The notes beneath the pieces were generated by a model. The model saw only the letters and a program-made list of their open reading frames with translations, searched no databases and had not been told where the DNA came from. From Deinococcus actinosclerus (GTDB lineage Bacteria; Deinococcota; Deinococci; Deinococcales; Deinococcaceae): a stretch of DNA of 64,000 nucleotides. The stretch spans positions 408,001 to 472,000 of the forward strand of contig NZ_CP013910.1 in the NCBI RefSeq assembly GCF_001507665.1, in the 5' to 3' direction. The translations under genes and the position numbers were made by a program. Positions 1-11,273 of the stretch are shown piece by piece; the stretch's first letter is position 1; each line of letters starts with the position of its first letter.

Positions 1-171
1 GCGCCACACGAGGTTGTTCTGCATGGTCGCCACAGGGCGCGGCGCCCAGCCCAGCGCGCCGCCCACCCGATCCTGCACGGCGTGCACCACCGCGACCGGC
101 CACGCGCGGCGCAGCGGCACCTCGCGGGCCTCCTGTGGATTCGGAGGGGGCAGGGGCGGGCCGGGCGTCAC
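1..171 (-). CDS. hypothetical protein, N-terminal part (runs off the left edge)
   Basis: A reading frame with good codon use starts at a GTG two bases after the stop codon of the neighbouring diacylglycerol-kinase-like gene (TGA-G-GTG) and stays open to the window edge, giving 57 residues. The tight spacing suggests translational coupling in one operon. The visible part has a Pro-rich start and a short hydrophobic stretch (PVAVVHAVQ). I do not recognise the family, and an internal ATG near position 23 could be an alternative start. Confidence 0.45.
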   Translation of the reverse strand, partial: MTPGPPLPPPNPQEAREVPLRRAWPVAVVHAVQDRVGGALGWAPRPVATMQNNLVWR

Positions 172-172
172 C

Positions 173-1135
173 TCAGGCCTCCCCGGCGGCCGGGTCGGGC
201 ATGGGCACCAGGACGCTCAGCGCGCCGGGCCACGCCTCGATGAGCACGCGGCCCGTCACGCCCTGCATGGGCGGCCGGACCTCCGCGTCCACGTGAAACG
301 CCTGCCCGGTGTAAGGGATCTCCACGCGGCCCGCGCGGGTACTCTCGACACTGCTCAGGGCCTCGAAGTCATCCCGCGCGAGCGCCGCGAGGTACGTCAG
401 CAGCCCCTCGCGGCCCGTCGCGTCGATCCGCACCACGTCCAGCTGCCCGTCCGCCGGATCGGCGTTCGTCGCCAGGCGCAACCTCGGCCCGGTCGCCTTC
501 GTGTTCATGACCTCCAGCAGTGCGAACGGCGTGTCCGGTTCCTCCTGCCCGTCCAGCATGATCCGCACAGGCGGCGGGTCGAAGGTCGTGAGGGTCGTCG
601 TGAGGGCCTGCACGGCCCGCAGCGGGCTCTTGCCTTCCTCCGGGTCGTACTCGGCCATCACGTCCGCGAACGCCCCACACCCGCACGCCTCCAGGAACAG
701 ATCCTCCCCCCAGGGGGCCTGGACGCGGCCCAGGTCGAAGGGCCGCACCTCCGCGCGGCCGTACGCGGCGATCACGTCCAGCGGCTCGCCCTGCACGCCC
801 AGCGTGCGCGCCACGTTGTTCGCCGTGCCCATGGGAATCACCGCCAGACTCACCTCCGGGCGGCCCGCCAGCGTCAGGGCCACCGCCCGCTGCGTGCCGT
901 CCCCGCCCGCCACGAACACCGTGCCCTCCACGCCGTCCAGGGCTTCTTTCAGGTCCTCCTCGGAGCTGGTCGCGCGGTACACGGGCGTGAACCCGACGGC
1001 GTGAATGGCGCTGACCAGATCGTCCGGCGAGGCGTGTTTGCTGCCCCCCGCGTTCGTGTTGTAGATCAGTGTCGCGGTGCCACGCTGCGGGGCGGCAGGG
1101 GCGCCCTCCGGGGCGAGGGAATGGGGTGCGGTCAT
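173..1135 (-). CDS. diacylglycerol kinase / YegS-type lipid kinase family protein
   Basis: The 320-residue protein has the diacylglycerol kinase catalytic fold signature: an N-terminal TLIYNTNAGG strand-loop, the nucleotide-binding GGDGT motif at residues 77-81, and PMGTANN about 25 residues later. Enzymes of this family phosphorylate a lipid (diacylglycerol, sphingosine or phosphatidylglycerol) with ATP at the cytoplasmic membrane. The exact substrate cannot be read from sequence. The ATG is supported by a TACAGT box ending 6 nt upstream, typical of a leaderless transcript. It is divergently paired with a paralogue at 1229-2125; both carry APWGED, GCG.FAD and KSPLRA blocks. Confidence 0.85.
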   Translation of the reverse strand: MTAPHSLAPEGAPAAPQRGTATLIYNTNAGGSKHASPDDLVSAIHAVGFTPVYRATSSEEDLKEALDGVEGTVFVAGGDGTQRAVALTLAGRPEVSLAVIPMGTANNVARTLGVQGEPLDVIAAYGRAEVRPFDLGRVQAPWGEDLFLEACGCGAFADVMAEYDPEEGKSPLRAVQALTTTLTTFDPPPVRIMLDGQEEPDTPFALLEVMNTKATGPRLRLATNADPADGQLDVVRIDATGREGLLTYLAALARDDFEALSSVESTRAGRVEIPYTGQAFHVDAEVRPPMQGVTGRVLIEAWPGALSVLVPMPDPAAGEA

Positions 1136-1228
1136 GCCGCCACTGTAGCCACCCCGCACGGCGCGCGCCTTGAGGAAATCATGACCCCTCCCCAACCCGC
1201 CCCGCCCGCGCCCGGTACAGTGCAGGTC

Positions 1229-2125
1229 ATGCCCCCCGCGCCCGCCGTGCTGATCCACAACCCCGGCGCCGGTACCAGCCACCGCGCCGACCCTGCCCAG
1301 CTGCGGGCGGCGCTGCGGGACGCCGGATTCGACGCCGAGTACCGCCCCACCCGCACCCCGCACGACCTGGGCCCGGCCCTGAGCGGCCCGCTGCCCGGCC
1401 CCGTGTTCATCGCCGGGGGGGACGGCACGTTCCGCGCCGCCGCGCTGCACCTCACCGGACGGGGCGCCACGGTCGGCGTGATCCCACTGGGCACCTCGAA
1501 CAACATTGCCCGGACGCTGGGCCTGACCGGCGACCCGCTGGACATTGCGCGCGCGTACCGCACCGCCACGCAGCACCCGTTCGACGCGGGCCGCGTGCAG
1601 GCCCCCTGGGGCGAGGACGTGTTCTTCGAAGCGTTCGGCTGCGGCCTGTTCGCCGACCTGCTGCACGCCTACGACCCCACCGCGCCCAAGAGCCCCCTGC
1701 GGGCCGCGCAGGCCGTCCTGACCACCCTGCCCGGCTTCCAGGCGCAGCCCGTCCCCACCCACGTGGACGGCCAAGACAGCCCCGCGCCGCCACTCGCCCT
1801 GCTGGAGATCATGAACATCCAGTCCACCGGGAACAGCCTGCGCCTCGCGCCCGACGCGCACCCCGGTGACGGCCTGCTGAACCTGATCCGCGTGAACGGC
1901 CAAGAGCGCGACAGCCTCGCCGCGTACGCCACCGCCATGCTGCGCGGGCAGTTCGACACCCTCCCCAGCGTGCAGGAAGACGTCGCCGCCACCTTCACGC
2001 TGCACGCCACCGGCCAGCACGTCGGGCAGGTGTTCCACGTGGACGGCGAAACCCGCACGCACGCAGGCGGACCCGTCCACGTGCAGGTGTGGGCGGGCGC
2101 GCTGTACGTCCTCCGACCCGACTGA
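1229..2125 (+). CDS. diacylglycerol kinase / YegS-type lipid kinase family protein (paralogue)
   Basis: This 298-residue protein has the same family motifs as its divergent neighbour: VLIHNPGAG at the N-terminus, GGDGT at residues 63-67 and PLGTSNN shortly after. It should act on a membrane lipid with ATP. I chose the ATG at 1229 because a TACAGT box lies 7 nt upstream, mirroring the neighbour's arrangement. An ATG at 1181 with a GAGG Shine-Dalgarno would add 16 Pro-rich residues and cannot be excluded. The pair looks like an old inverted duplication, since their starts face each other within about 100 bp. Confidence 0.83.
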   Translation: MPPAPAVLIHNPGAGTSHRADPAQLRAALRDAGFDAEYRPTRTPHDLGPALSGPLPGPVFIAGGDGTFRAAALHLTGRGATVGVIPLGTSNNIARTLGLTGDPLDIARAYRTATQHPFDAGRVQAPWGEDVFFEAFGCGLFADLLHAYDPTAPKSPLRAAQAVLTTLPGFQAQPVPTHVDGQDSPAPPLALLEIMNIQSTGNSLRLAPDAHPGDGLLNLIRVNGQERDSLAAYATAMLRGQFDTLPSVQEDVAATFTLHATGQHVGQVFHVDGETRTHAGGPVHVQVWAGALYVLRPD

Positions 2126-2248
2126 GGCGGCAGCTGAACAATTGCGAATCAGGCGAGGTCGCCCGGTCGCCCCCTCACCCTTCCGGCGCTGTGCGCCTCT
2201 GCTGCGCCGCCCTCCGAGTCCCGCAAGGGGAGAAGGTAGAAAAGAAGA

Positions 2249-2593
2249 TCACCCCTCCGCGCGACCCTCCCGCTCCGACCGCATGGCCGCCGCGTCCTCC
2301 AGCATCAGCGCGGGCAGCAGCGCGAAACTCCCCGCGAACAGCGACGCCACCGCCGCCGGAAGGCGCACCCGCGTCCGCCCGTTCAGCACCAGGTACAGCG
2401 CGCCCAGCGTGCTCAGCGCCCCGATATCCATGAACATCACCCGCGCGAACGCACTGCGCCGCAGCGTCTCCCGCGTCCCCAGCTCCCCCGGACGCCGCCG
2501 CCCCACCACCGCCGTCAACACCAGCATCACCAACAACGACGCAAACAGGCGGAAACGAGCAGGGGAGGGGCGAGCGTAATCAGAGAGAGGCAT
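2249..2593 (-). CDS. small integral membrane protein, unknown function
   Basis: A 114-residue protein with probably three hydrophobic segments (around residues 15-30, 50-70 and 80-100) and an acidic/basic cytoplasmic tail. No family is recognised. The start is supported by a TACGCT box 6 nt before the ATG, the leaderless pattern seen throughout this chromosome. It is convergent with the upstream lipid kinase gene. The 2126-2248 spacer between them holds no recognisable gene or clear terminator. Confidence 0.6.
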   Translation of the reverse strand: MPLSDYARPSPARFRLFASLLVMLVLTAVVGRRRPGELGTRETLRRSAFARVMFMDIGALSTLGALYLVLNGRTRVRLPAAVASLFAGSFALLPALMLEDAAAMRSEREGRAEG

Positions 2594-2629
2594 ACGGGCA
2601 GCGTACCTGCCTGCACGTTGCGGAATGAA

Positions 2630-3304
2630 TCAGATCACACTGGGCCGCGCCAGATCACCGAGGTTTGGCTGCACCGTGGACAGCCGCTCCTCGAATACAT
2701 CCACGTTCGCCTCGTCCGCCTCAATGAATGCCCTCTCGGCAGGGTGCAGTGGAATGACCCACATCACCTGAAGGAGCAGATTCGCGACTTTCAACTGCCC
2801 ATCCGGTTCACCGTACACCTGTGTGTCGTCCTCGTACGGGTACGTGATGTACACGCTGTCGAACGCCCACCCAGGCTCGCTGAAGTTCAGCGTGTCGAAC
2901 GTCACGACCTGCCCGGCACTCAGGCACCGCTGATTCATGTACGGCCAGTGCGCCAGGTGCAGCAGTAGATGCGCCAGCTGACGAGCATCCTGCGGGTACC
3001 CGTGAATCAGGTACTCGTACCGCACGCCACTCACGTTGTGGAACGCCCGATCCGACCCCGGCACCATGAATCGACTCGCCCCACTCGACACCCACGCCAG
3101 CGGACGCGTCACACCACGGTCAAATGAAGGATTCTGGGTTTTCGACGCGTAACCCAGCAGGCTGAATTGCTCATCTACCCACGGATGCCTGCCATGTAAC
3201 TCGATCATGTGCAGCCGTTCCCCGAGCCACTTCTGCCCATGCAGCAGCGCGAAGCCACGCACGTCGTCAAGATTCAGAATCGGCTTTTCGGTATCCAGTT
3301 GCAT
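2630..3304 (-). CDS. suppressor-of-fused (SUFU)-like domain protein
   Basis: A 224-residue soluble protein. The segment RYEYLIHGYPQDARQLAHLL followed by a hydrophobic WVIPLHPAER-type block near the C-terminus resembles the bacterial suppressor-of-fused domain, which in bacteria often occurs as an immunity-type or uncharacterised protein. I chose the ATG at 3304 over a TTG nine bases upstream because a TATCTT box ends 7 nt before it. The gene is preceded directly by the terminator of the upstream small-gene operon, so it is transcribed alone. The family call rests on pattern memory only. Confidence 0.6.
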   Translation of the reverse strand: MQLDTEKPILNLDDVRGFALLHGQKWLGERLHMIELHGRHPWVDEQFSLLGYASKTQNPSFDRGVTRPLAWVSSGASRFMVPGSDRAFHNVSGVRYEYLIHGYPQDARQLAHLLLHLAHWPYMNQRCLSAGQVVTFDTLNFSEPGWAFDSVYITYPYEDDTQVYGEPDGQLKVANLLLQVMWVIPLHPAERAFIEADEANVDVFEERLSTVQPNLGDLARPSVI

Positions 3305-3312
3305 TGTGGACA

Positions 3313-3341
3313 AGATAAAACCCCGCTCGGGGCGGGGTTAA
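3313..3341 (-). terminator. rho-independent terminator of the 3358-3701 operon
   Basis: On the minus strand a hairpin with arms AACCCCG and CGGGGTT is followed by a TTTTAT run. It ends transcription from the small-gene pair and sits immediately before the promoter of the SUFU-like gene. Confidence 0.75.
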
Positions 3342-3357
3342 GCTCGAACAGAGCGTT

Positions 3358-3570
3358 TCAGTGAGACAGGAGTACTAGCCGCTCAATGAGCGGCTGAAAT
3401 GTCGTGCAGCACGGCTGAATCTGAAGTTGTCCAGCCGCCCAGCTGACTTCTGCGTGTCCACCGCAAAAGGGGCAGGTGTGGTGCTCAGCTGTCAAACGGG
3501 CTCGGTACACAGCAGCCATTTCAGCGTTGATGCGGGCCGCATCTTCGGGGTGATGCATCCAGATCATCAT
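3358..3570 (-). CDS. small zinc-ribbon-like protein, unknown function
   Basis: A 70-residue protein with CPFCGGH near residues 33-39 and a CC pair near residue 54, consistent with a single four-Cys metal site. Its ATG overlaps the stop codon of the 44-residue gene upstream (ATGA), so the two are translationally coupled. A strong terminator follows. No function is assigned. Confidence 0.6.
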   Translation of the reverse strand: MMIWMHHPEDAARINAEMAAVYRARLTAEHHTCPFCGGHAEVSWAAGQLQIQPCCTTFQPLIERLVLLSH

Positions 3571-3701
3571 TTCTTCCCCTTCCGCTCTACTTGACTCAAA
3601 GCGCTGGCGGCAGCACGTTTCTGAGTGGTCGTGCTCTTGCGATCAGAGAGGACTTTTGACGCGGCAGAGGCGGCTTTAGCACTGGTAGATTTGGTGGCCA
3701 T
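3567..3701 (-). CDS. small Ala/Ser/Lys-rich protein, 44 aa
   Basis: The frame encodes a very basic, Ala/Ser-rich 44-residue peptide (begins MATKSTSAKAASAASKVL, contains AAASALSQ) resembling short conserved basic proteins found scattered in bacterial genomes, whose role I do not know. A GGAGGA sequence lies 12 nt upstream. Its stop overlaps the start of the zinc-ribbon gene by 4 bp. The composition suggests nucleic-acid contact, but that is a guess. Confidence 0.55.
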   Translation of the reverse strand: MATKSTSAKAASAASKVLSDRKSTTTQKRAAASALSQVERKGKK

Positions 3702-3903
3702 AAGGTGTTCATTTCCTCCAGTCGAGAGAAAGGCAGACGAATTGTTGCCGGGTTGCCCTTTGGGCCTCGAAGGGGGTAAGCTCTTGGCACTTTGACGAGT
3801 AGCCGGATTGCCTCCCTCAGTGAGGCCGCAGTGATCTGGTTTCTGACGTTCTGGGCGTTGCTCAGAGCGTCGATTTCATTGGAATCACCTCCAATCCAGG
3901 GGC

Positions 3904-3925
3904 GAGAAAGGGGGCCGTAGCCCCC
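3904..3925 (-). terminator. rho-independent terminator of nrdJ
   Basis: Immediately after the nrdJ stop codon a perfect hairpin (arms GGGGGC/GCCCCC) is followed on the minus strand by TTTCTC. Between it and 3702 lie about 200 bases with no secure gene. They contain a very strong GGAGGTGATT ribosome-binding site in front of a five-codon reading frame (3862-3879). Confidence 0.75.
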
Positions 3926-3932
3926 TCCTTTC

Positions 3933-6947
<3,015 letters not shown>

Positions 6948-7077
6948 GGTGGGTCTCCTTGCGGGCGAGGGGGTGATGGCGTGAAAACACAGCACAGAGC
7001 CCGCACCGCCCCGGTCGGGGGCTGTGAGGTGAGCTGCTGTGGGTGGCCGGTGAAGTGGGCCTTGCCTTAGATGGCTG

Positions 7078-7106
7078 ACTGTACCACCCGCCCGCAGGAG
7101 GTACAA
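7078..7106 (-). promoter_or_regulatory. nrdJ promoter (TTGTAC - 17 bp - TACAGT)
   Basis: Reading the minus strand, -35 TTGTAC (7101-7106) and -10 TACAGT (7078-7083) are separated by exactly 17 bp, giving a leader of about 120 nt before the nrdJ GTG. The leader shows no B12-box-like core that I can recognise. Confidence 0.7.
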
Positions 7107-7116
7107 GCACTTGTAC
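7101..7116. promoter_or_regulatory. inverted repeat over the nrdJ -35 box (candidate operator)
   Basis: GTACAAG-CA-CTTGTAC is a 7-bp perfect inverted repeat that contains the -35 hexamer, the position expected for a repressor site. NrdR is the obvious candidate, but the match to published NrdR boxes is not clear by eye. Confidence 0.5.
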
Positions 7117-7121
7117 GTGCC

Positions 7122-7165
7122 TTCAGATCCGCATACAACATGCAGCAGAACATGCGGATATGAAG
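7122..7165. repeat. imperfect 15-bp inverted repeat upstream of nrdJ
   Basis: Arms CTTCAGATCCGCATA and its near-complement ending ATATGAAG match at 14 of 15 positions around a 14-nt loop. There is no T-run, so it could be a second operator, or a weak gpsA terminator. Confidence 0.4.
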
Positions 7166-7255
7166 ATCCGCCCAAGGCCGTGTGGCACGTTCATTTTCCG
7201 TCCCGGGCCAGCCCATGAACCCCCGGTGGGCGGGGTCGATCCGGGCTGCCGGAAC

Positions 7256-8218
7256 TCAGTGCTGCTCGGGTTTCGCCTCGCGTTCCATCAGTCGGGCCAC
7301 GCCGTCCCCCGGCGTCCACTCGCCCCGCGTGACGTGCGCCACGGCCCGCACGATCGGCAGGTCGTGCCCGTGCGCCGCCGCCCACGCGTCCAGCAGGCCC
7401 GCCGTCCGCAGGCCCTCGACGACCTTCCCGCCCTGCCCCGGGTGTTCGCCGCGCGCGATGGCCTCACCCGCGGCGCGGTTGCGGCTGTGGCGACTGGTGG
7501 CCGTGGCGACCAGATCGCCCAGGCCACTCAAGCCGTACACCGTTTCTTCGCGGGCGCCCAGCGCCGTCAGGTAGCGGTTCATCTCGCGCAGCCCGCGCGT
7601 GATCAGCGCGGACTTGGCGTTGTCGCCCAGGTTCAGGCCGTCCACCAGTCCGGCCGCGACCGCCATGACGTTCTTCAGCACGCCGCCCAGTTCCACGCCG
7701 GTCTCGTCGTCGCTGGTGTACACGCGCAGGCCCGGCGTCATCAGCGCCGCCTGCACCGACCGCGCAAACCCCCCGTCCCGGCTGGCGACCACCGTCGCGG
7801 CGGGCAGGCCCCGCCCGATCTCCTCGGCGTGATTCGGGCCGCTCAGGACCGCCACGCGCATGAAGCCCAGCTGCCGCGCCAGGACACTCAGCTGCCCCCC
7901 GTCCGGCGCGAGGCCCTTGGCGCACAGCACCACACCCAGATCACGCGGCAGCGCCGCGAGCAGGTCCGGGACACCCACGCTGGGCACCACGACCAGCGCG
8001 AACGGTGCGTCCGTGATCGCCTCGCCCAGGTGCGCCGTGACCTCCAGGCCCGCCGGGAGCGTCACGCCCGGCAGGTACTCCGCGTTCACCCGCTGCTCCG
8101 CCAGCGTCCGCGCGAACTCCGCGCGGCGGGCCCACAGCCGCACCGGGCCGTTCCGCGCCGCGTTCACCGCCAGCGCCGTGCCCCAGCCGCCCGCCCCGAG
8201 CACCGGCAGGGCGCTCAC
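7256..8218 (-). CDS. gpsA: NAD(P)H-dependent glycerol-3-phosphate dehydrogenase
   Basis: The 320-residue protein converts dihydroxyacetone phosphate to sn-glycerol 3-phosphate for phospholipid synthesis. The N-terminal [10 protein letters not shown] is the dinucleotide-binding glycine loop. [12 protein letters not shown] and [12 protein letters not shown] are the conserved catalytic and substrate segments of the family. Length is typical. Its start overlaps the upstream methyltransferase gene by 4 bp, so the two form an operon. Confidence 0.94.
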   Translation of the reverse strand: MSALPVLGAGGWGTALAVNAARNGPVRLWARRAEFARTLAEQRVNAEYLPGVTLPAGLEVTAHLGEAITDAPFALVVVPSVGVPDLLAALPRDLGVVLCAKGLAPDGGQLSVLARQLGFMRVAVLSGPNHAEEIGRGLPAATVVASRDGGFARSVQAALMTPGLRVYTSDDETGVELGGVLKNVMAVAAGLVDGLNLGDNAKSALITRGLREMNRYLTALGAREETVYGLSGLGDLVATATSRHSRNRAAGEAIARGEHPGQGGKVVEGLRTAGLLDAWAAAHGHDLPIVRAVAHVTRGEWTPGDGVARLMEREAKPEQH

Positions 8219-8964
8219 ACCTCACCTGCCCAGGCGAACACCCACACGCGCGGCGCATCCGGTTCCGGCGGGGCGTAGTCCGGGTACTCCACGATCTCCC
8301 AGCGCGCGAACCCCGCCGCCGAGAGCAGCGGCTCCAGGTCCGCCGGGTCGTACCCTCGCTCGCGGTGCGTCTCCACGAACTCCTGATCGTCCACCCGGCA
8401 GAACGCCTGCACCACGCCCACATCCTCTTCCGCGTCGTAGTGGTGCGACCAGTGGTAGTGCACCTCCCCACCGTCCGGCAGCGGCGCGAGCCCCTCAATG
8501 GCGTCCCCCTCCCACAGTTCCCGCACGCCCAGACGGGTGTTCACGTCGAACGCCAGCAGCCCGCCGGGGCTCAGGTGTGCCCGCGCCCGCGACAGCGCCG
8601 CGCCCAGATCCCCCGGCGTCAGCAGGTTGTTCAGGCTGTCGAACACGCACGTCACCAGCCCGAACCGCTCCCCGAGATCGAAAGTCCGCAGGTCCCCCTG
8701 CACGAACGGCACGCCCGGCAGCCGCGACCGCGCCTCGGTGAGCATCGCCTCGCTGAAATCCAGACCCGACACGTCCCAGCCCGCCGCGCGCAGTTCGCGC
8801 GTGAAACCGCCCGTCCCACACGCCAGATCCAGCGCGCGGGACGGCGAGCCCAGCCCACCGTCCCGCGCGTACGTCAGGACGAAATCCGCCCAGTGGTCAT
8901 ACTCCACGTCCGCCATGATCGCGTCATACACGGCCGCCAGAGCGGTAAACGGCTGCCTCTGCAT
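8215..8964 (-). CDS. class I SAM-dependent methyltransferase
   Basis: A 249-residue protein with the Rossmann methyltransferase motif I ([15 protein letters not shown], about residues 45-60), an acidic loop ([11 protein letters not shown]) and motif IV ([11 protein letters not shown]). The substrate is not evident; relatives methylate small molecules or tRNA. The start is fixed by a TATACT box ending 7 nt before the ATG. It is translationally coupled to gpsA through an ATGA-type overlap. Confidence 0.82.
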   Translation of the reverse strand: MQRQPFTALAAVYDAIMADVEYDHWADFVLTYARDGGLGSPSRALDLACGTGGFTRELRAAGWDVSGLDFSEAMLTEARSRLPGVPFVQGDLRTFDLGERFGLVTCVFDSLNNLLTPGDLGAALSRARAHLSPGGLLAFDVNTRLGVRELWEGDAIEGLAPLPDGGEVHYHWSHHYDAEEDVGVVQAFCRVDDQEFVETHRERGYDPADLEPLLSAAGFARWEIVEYPDYAPPEPDAPRVWVFAWAGEV

Positions 8965-9004
8965 GCCTGGGAGTATACCCGGGGACTCAGAAGTAGCCTC
9001 ACTC

Positions 9005-9442
9005 TCAGGGAAGGTGAGTGCCGCCAGCGCCCGTATCCGAAAAAGCTGTCGCGCCCGGCATGTCAGCACTCAGGGCAGTCGGTGTGACAGTGAAGACCCG
9101 GCTGCCACGACGATTCCAGACATCAATAGCGTACTGCGACACCAAAGTAGTCGGTGAACTGCGATCTTTGATGTAGACGTTCTCTGACTTGCAGGCCGCG
9201 TTGATGCCATCAGTCAAGGAGTTCAGGCTATCCGGTCCGGTACCAACTATCATGTAGGTCTTCCGGTCTATTTGTGAGATTGCCTGCACGGTCTCTATGC
9301 TTTTAGCGCACGCCTGCGCACCCGTATCGTATGAGCGTTTCTGAGCGCCGATAAGAGCTGGGATCGTAATGGCGACCAAGATACCGATGATGGCGATAAC
9401 GATAAGCAACTCGATGAGGGTAAAGCCTAAGTCGCGATTCAA
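9005..9442 (-). CDS. type IV pilin-like protein
   Basis: The 145-residue protein opens with a class III prepilin leader: a short basic MNRDLG peptide, then [19 protein letters not shown], with the invariant Glu at position 5 of the mature form. It would be cleaved after Gly and N-methylated by a PilD-type peptidase, then assembled into a pilus or pseudopilus. Two later Cys could form the usual C-terminal disulfide. It overlaps the upstream ligase gene by 4 bp. It is close to the pilin at 10896 in its first 60 residues but diverges afterwards. Confidence 0.88.
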   Translation of the reverse strand: MNRDLGFTLIELLIVIAIIGILVAITIPALIGAQKRSYDTGAQACAKSIETVQAISQIDRKTYMIVGTGPDSLNSLTDGINAACKSENVYIKDRSSPTTLVSQYAIDVWNRRGSRVFTVTPTALSADMPGATAFSDTGAGGTHLP

Positions 9443-10848
9443 ATGTCACCCCCAGTAGATGGGTATTTCTCTGAATTGTTGAGGAGTACCCTATCTGAAT
9501 ATAAGTTCTTGTTCCATAGTATGCCTGTGATGATTACAACCAAGGATGTTGTCGGGACAGTTATAAACCAAGCAATTAAATATATTGAATAGCCAATAAG
9601 AGGAACGGACATATATGCTATGTGTGATGTTGAAAAGTTAGGATTTCTAAAGATAGATAGCAGGATAGCCGTAAGGAATAATCCAACTCCTAAAATACCT
9701 TGGCTGTATGCCAAGTCTAGAAGTGCGCTGTGTGAAGAGGTGTAGTTGAGAATGACCTGTTCGGTCTCGCCCTTCGTATTTTTATAAGCGGCCGAATCGT
9801 TAATCCTTACCATTTTCTGATTATCTGACAATCCCAGTTCCATTCTGAATAAGCGATCTCCTTTATTTTGAGATATATTATTGTACCACTGGTTATTGAA
9901 AGTTTGTAAGCCCCAGCCTAAAATTGGCTTCTTTAATGTCATTTGAGTTGCGGATTCCCATAATATAAGTCTCGTTTTAAATGTTGTTGGATTGGTGATT
10001 ACCTTATTCGCTGTAGATTTATTAACTACTCCATTAGCTGCAAGATAGTCTGATAAGTTTTTGAGAGGTTTATATAATAACATAGAGGAAAATATAACGA
10101 CCGGAATCATAATATGATGCAGCCTATGACGTTTCCTAGAAAGAATAAGAAATAATGCTGTTCCCAAAATTGCGGAATAGGATGATGTATTATTGGTGCA
10201 TCCAAGTGCAACACTGCTAATAACTAAATATAGCCAAAATTTATAATCTAAATTTCTTTTAATATATATAGGTATTATAAGGAGCGTGGTGAATGTAAGC
10301 AAGCCAGCTAGATGTTGTCTTAGTCCTATGGTTGCTGCAGGGAAAAGGGATGTAAGTGAAATACTTCTTTCCAAAATGAAGGCCAGTGGCCTGAAACCTA
10401 AATACTCTGAAATGGTTATCAGATTGATTATGAAAATTGAAAAAATAAATGGCGTCCAGCTAAAATTTTTTGCCGTATTGTATATTAAGAAAATAAATAA
10501 ACATATAATTAAAAATATACCCCCAGTCCGCATTGAATAAACGCCAAACCAAGAAGCACTTGGGTCAACAGAAAAAATACTTGACATAACTGTTGAGGCA
10601 ATAAAGAGTAAGTAGAATAATATATGTATTGGTGTTTTAAATATTTTTTTAAAAACTTCCTCCGTGCCACCTTGTTTAAAATTTATAGACTTTAGAATTG
10701 CCATAAGAAAAATAAAAATTACTAAAGAGTATAATCTTAACGGCACAAATTCATCTGAGGCGATGCTTGCTGGCATAACTAAAAATAGATAGATTGCTGG
10801 AAAGCAACTTAATAGCCAGTATTCTATTTTCTCTGTATATATATTCAT
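9439..10848 (-). CDS. O-antigen ligase / pilin oligosaccharyltransferase-like membrane protein
   Basis: A 469-residue polytopic membrane protein with roughly ten to twelve hydrophobic segments and a large periplasmic loop holding GWGLQTFNNQWYN and a later HSALLDLAYSQG, the pattern of the WaaL/PglL ligase superfamily, which transfers lipid-linked glycans to lipid A or to proteins such as pilin. Lying between two pilin genes and overlapping one of them, it is a candidate pilin glycosyl-ligase. It is strikingly AT-rich (runs of ATATAT, AAATTT) beside GC-rich neighbours, which indicates recent horizontal acquisition. Confidence 0.78.
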   Translation of the reverse strand: MNIYTEKIEYWLLSCFPAIYLFLVMPASIASDEFVPLRLYSLVIFIFLMAILKSINFKQGGTEEVFKKIFKTPIHILFYLLFIASTVMSSIFSVDPSASWFGVYSMRTGGIFLIICLFIFLIYNTAKNFSWTPFIFSIFIINLITISEYLGFRPLAFILERSISLTSLFPAATIGLRQHLAGLLTFTTLLIIPIYIKRNLDYKFWLYLVISSVALGCTNNTSSYSAILGTALFLILSRKRHRLHHIMIPVVIFSSMLLYKPLKNLSDYLAANGVVNKSTANKVITNPTTFKTRLILWESATQMTLKKPILGWGLQTFNNQWYNNISQNKGDRLFRMELGLSDNQKMVRINDSAAYKNTKGETEQVILNYTSSHSALLDLAYSQGILGVGLFLTAILLSIFRNPNFSTSHIAYMSVPLIGYSIYLIAWFITVPTTSLVVIITGILWNKNLYSDRVLLNNSEKYPSTGGDI

Positions 10849-10850
10849 AT

Positions 10851-10878
10851 ATTTAAAGGGCGACCTAAGGGCCGCCCC
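10851..10878 (-). terminator. hairpin between pilA and the ligase gene
   Basis: On the minus strand GGGCGGCC pairs with GGTCGCCC (one G-U) around a four-base loop, followed by TTTAAAT. It should reduce read-through from the strongly expressed pilin into the ligase. Confidence 0.6.
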
Positions 10879-10895
10879 ATTACATATTTAATAAA

Positions 10896-11273
10896 TCAGT
10901 TGCCGGAGATGTTACTGGGGGTAACCGTGTAGGTGGTTTTACCGCGGGTGTCGCTGATGGTGAAGCTGTAGTTGGACACCGTGAAGTTGGCGGCAGTGAC
11001 ACCCATTGCGATCTCGTTCTTAGAGCAGCCGGCGCTCGCACCGTCCAGAGCGATCAGGTCGGCCTTGCTGGTGGGGCCAGCGTAAGTCTGCTTGTCGATC
11101 TGCTGGGTGGCCAGCGCGGTCTGGAGGCTCTTGGCGCAGGCCTGGGCGCCGGTGTCGTAGGCACGCTTCTGGGCGCCGAGCAGGTTGGGGATCAGCACGG
11201 CCGCGAGGATGCCGATGATGGCGATGACGATGAGCAGCTCGATCAGGGTGAAGCCTTGGGTGGTGTTCTTCAT
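10896..11273 (-). CDS. pilA: type IV pilin (PilA-like major pilin)
   Basis: A 125-residue prepilin with leader MKNTTQG, cleavage before [19 protein letters not shown], and the essential Glu5. Two C-terminal-half cysteines are compatible with a pilin disulfide loop. An AGGAG site lies 7 nt before the ATG, so unlike many genes here it has a leadered mRNA, usual for high expression. The product would form the pilus fibre used for twitching or DNA uptake. The gene symbol is by resemblance. Confidence 0.85.
   Translation of the reverse strand: MKNTTQGFTLIELLIVIAIIGILAAVLIPNLLGAQKRAYDTGAQACAKSLQTALATQQIDKQTYAGPTSKADLIALDGASAGCSKNEIAMGVTAANFTVSNYSFTISDTRGKTTYTVTPSNISGN

Noticed and set aside
6948..7077. 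Cobalamin riboswitch in the nrdJ leader
   Set aside because: Would make sense biologically, but I could not find a B12-box-like core or the expected stem arrangement in the 120-nt leader.
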